34,754 nt of DNA, from contig FTLJ01000868.1 of NCBI GenBank assembly GCA_900155495.1, positions 1-34,754 of the forward strand, written 5' to 3'. This document shows, one piece after another, positions 33,216 through 34,754 of the stretch. The notes under the pieces are model-generated. The model ran no database searches. It worked only from the letters and a program-made list of their open reading frames with translations, and was not told the DNA's origin. Positions within the stretch are counted from its first letter, which is position 1, and each line of letters starts with the position of its first letter. The stretch is from Porogramme epimiltina (Eukaryota; Basidiomycota; Agaricomycetes; Polyporales; Polyporaceae). The translations under genes were made by a program, and so were the position numbers.

Positions 33216-33454
33216 AAAGGGAGAGCGGGTACTAGGCAGAGTACCCCTCGGGTGTGGAGAGGGCATGCTGGGCCTCTGAGCGAGCCAAGGCCGGGCGAGG
33301 GGGCGTGTCGATGGTTGTCGGTGGCTCCAGTGAAGGCTACAGATTCCAGAGCGGCGCGCCCTCTGCCAGTCGCATTTGGGTCGCGCCGATTGGCCAGGCT
33401 TGCCCCGCACCGAGGCGCGTCGACCGGTGCGGTCCTCAATGTCAGGAGCGACGG
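33216..33454. other. Upstream region of ZIP copy E
   Basis: Aligned with 18936-19199. It holds the same reverse CCAAT box (gattggccagg, about 33388-33398). No gene in it. Confidence 0.4.
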
Positions 33455-34754
33455 ATGTCTCCTCCCGACTCCTCGCTCTACCGCCCCCGCCTACTGCTCT
33501 CAAAGGCTCTCCCTACCTGTCTCGTGCGCGCCATCAACACACGGCCCTTTGACGACCCTTCACAAACCTGTCCGACTGCCCTCATCAACCATGCGACGAG
33601 CAAGCTCCCCAAGATCGTCAGCGACGACGCCCCAGACGACGTCGCCGAGCGACTGCTGATCATGTTTATTATATTTGCTGTCTCACTCATTGGTGCGCGC
33701 ACTCTGTACGGCACTTCTGCCATACAACCCCGAGCTTACACTCTGCTCCTCGTAGGTGTCTCCTTCCCGACACTCACGGCGACATTCCGGTCAATACGAG
33801 TCCCCAGCGTCCTGTTCTTCGTGAGCAAGCACTTTGGCAGGGGGGTCATCCTCTTCACAGCATTCGCCCATCTCCTGTGTGGTGCGTTCAAGGCTCTTCT
33901 TGACCCAGCGGTCAACATGACATGGAAAGTGGGGCATTGCTAGTCGTGTACGTCCTTGCCCACTTCCCTCCTCGAAACGATTCTTACCTTTTCTCGGTCA
34001 GTCTAGTGGTTTTTCTGTGCATATTCTCCATATAGCGTGAGATTGTATCCTATTCTCCCTGATACCCACCCCTCACGCTCTTCTCTAGACATCTCGACCG
34101 CATATGTCGAGTGTCTCCACTTACATCCATCCGTACCTTCAACACCAACCGTCTCCGCCCCTTCATCGTCGGCCTCGTCGATCCAGATACAATACGTCCC
34201 CTCCCCCGCACCACGACTCCTCATTCTTGTCGAGAACCCCAACGGGACTACCTCGCACGCACCCTCCGGGGCCTCCCCACCCAACGGAGCCTCCGCCTCA
34301 TCCGGCGCGACCGCGCACCACGCCCGTCATGCGCACCACGCACACACGCACCCCCACACACCAAGACGCGCAGCGACGCTCCCTAGCTCAGCAATAACCC
34401 CGCCACCACCGGGGGACGCGTTCTTCTCCGGAGGCCCCCACCGGCACGAGCCGCGCGCGGCGTACATGCAACACCACTCGTGCGGCGCGCGGTGGAGGTC
34501 GTGGGACAGCCTGTGGCCGGGCGCGCGCGGCGGCGGCGGGTGGGAGGCTGCGGGCACCGTGTCGGGCCACCGCGCGCGCGAACCAACACCAGCAAACCAC
34601 CATGAGCGCGCGCACACGGATGGCGGGCTGGACCTCGAGGGCGCGCGGGTGTGCGCGTAGGCGGCGGTCGTGGGGGCGCGCGAGGAGCACACGTGCGGCG
34701 AAGGGGCCAGGGCCGGGATCGGGGTCAGGGCCGGGATCGGGGCCGGGACCGAGA
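33455..34754 (+). pseudogene. ZIP zinc-transporter pseudogene, copy E (cut by window end)
   Basis: Keeps the first exon: an in-frame ATG at 33455 and TM1 ERLLIMFIIFAVSLIG. A 63-bp intron 33693-33755 is followed by VSFPTLTATFRSIRV, then FFVSKHFGRGVILFTAFAHLL and ALLDPAVNMTWKVG. A small deletion then produces TAG near 33942. After an intron ending TCTAG (about 34089), the open stretch from ISTAYVECLH through SIQIQY and HHARHAHHAHTHPHTP to LDLEGARVCA is intact (about 34090-34657). TAG at 34658-34660 replaces the CAG of CTQAAVV in copy C. TM4 onward lies beyond the window. It is the least damaged 5' half of the ZIP copies. Confidence 0.78.
34708..34754 (+). repeat. Short GC-rich minisatellite inside ZIP copy E
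   Basis: About four imperfect 12-bp units of the type 'ggccgggatcgg', continuing to the window end. Copy C has two such units near 20351-20376. In frame they would encode a Gly/Ala/Ile-rich stretch of the loop before the His motif. Confidence 0.55.

Larger units (their letters stand above)
30322..34754. repeat. Tandem duplicon unit 4, rearranged and cut by the window end
   Basis: This unit lacks the NWD gene and its flanks. In order it has a stub of monooxygenase, a junction element, the intergenic block (about 30835-32310), a segment found nowhere else in the window, a second junction element and ZIP copy E. Confidence 0.65.

Noticed and set aside
34320..34400. His-codon-rich repeats as a CRISPR-like or simple repeat array
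   Set aside because: They are codons of the ZIP His/Thr/Pro segment and align with the other copies. There is no spacer structure.
1..34754. Prokaryotic system or operon
   Set aside because: Introns, branch sites, large NWD proteins and the lack of Shine-Dalgarno-linked gene chains all point to a fungal nuclear genome.

Overview
The window looks like an accessory, NLR-rich region of a filamentous basidiomycete, probably an Agaricomycete; genus not determined. The grounds are GC-rich nuclear DNA, many 39-80 bp introns with short donor and branch signals, and multi-exon genes for NACHT-WD40 (NWD) STAND proteins of the kind that is expanded in mushroom-forming and wood-decay fungi. No rRNA, tRNA, CRISPR array or bacterial operon structure was seen.

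The whole window is a tandem array of one composite duplicon. In + strand order each unit holds: a 3' fragment of a FAD-dependent (salicylate-hydroxylase-like) monooxygenase gene (+), an NWD gene (-), a conserved intergenic block of about 1.3-1.7 kb, and a broken ZIP zinc-transporter gene (+) that runs into the next monooxygenase fragment. Taking the last monooxygenase acceptor as the boundary, the units are about 29-9441, 9442-21617, 21618-30321 and 30322 to beyond the window end. Unit 2 is about 2.7 kb longer because it carries a second ZIP copy. Unit 4 has lost its NWD gene; about 0.4 kb of other sequence stands in its place.

The three NWD genes (744-5782, 10192-15204, 22336-27351, all minus strand) have open frames through the same eight-exon model. 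The splice phases agree and sum to whole codons in each copy, predicting proteins of 1548, 1538 and 1545 aa. Each has an N-terminal helical region that resembles HeLo/MLKL-type four-helix domains (inference), a NACHT NTPase with intact Walker A (GPPGSGKT) and Walker B (IDALDEC) motifs, and about 14 WD40-like blades. A 19-nt microexon precedes the NACHT exon, followed by a GC-AG intron in copies 1 and 3 and a GT-AG intron in copy 2. Copy 3 is a mosaic: its early NACHT part matches copy 2, while its WD40 part matches copy 1.

In contrast, all five ZIP copies (about 7140-9010, 16895-18755, 19200-21236, 28690-30165, 33455-34754) and all four monooxygenase fragments are broken by stops, frameshifts, lost exons or lost splice sites. 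Several of the stops are CAG-to-TAG changes. Selection therefore appears to have kept the NLR-like genes while their passengers decayed, as expected for a birth-and-death cluster of fungal allorecognition or immune receptors. That role is inferred from the family, not shown by the sequence.
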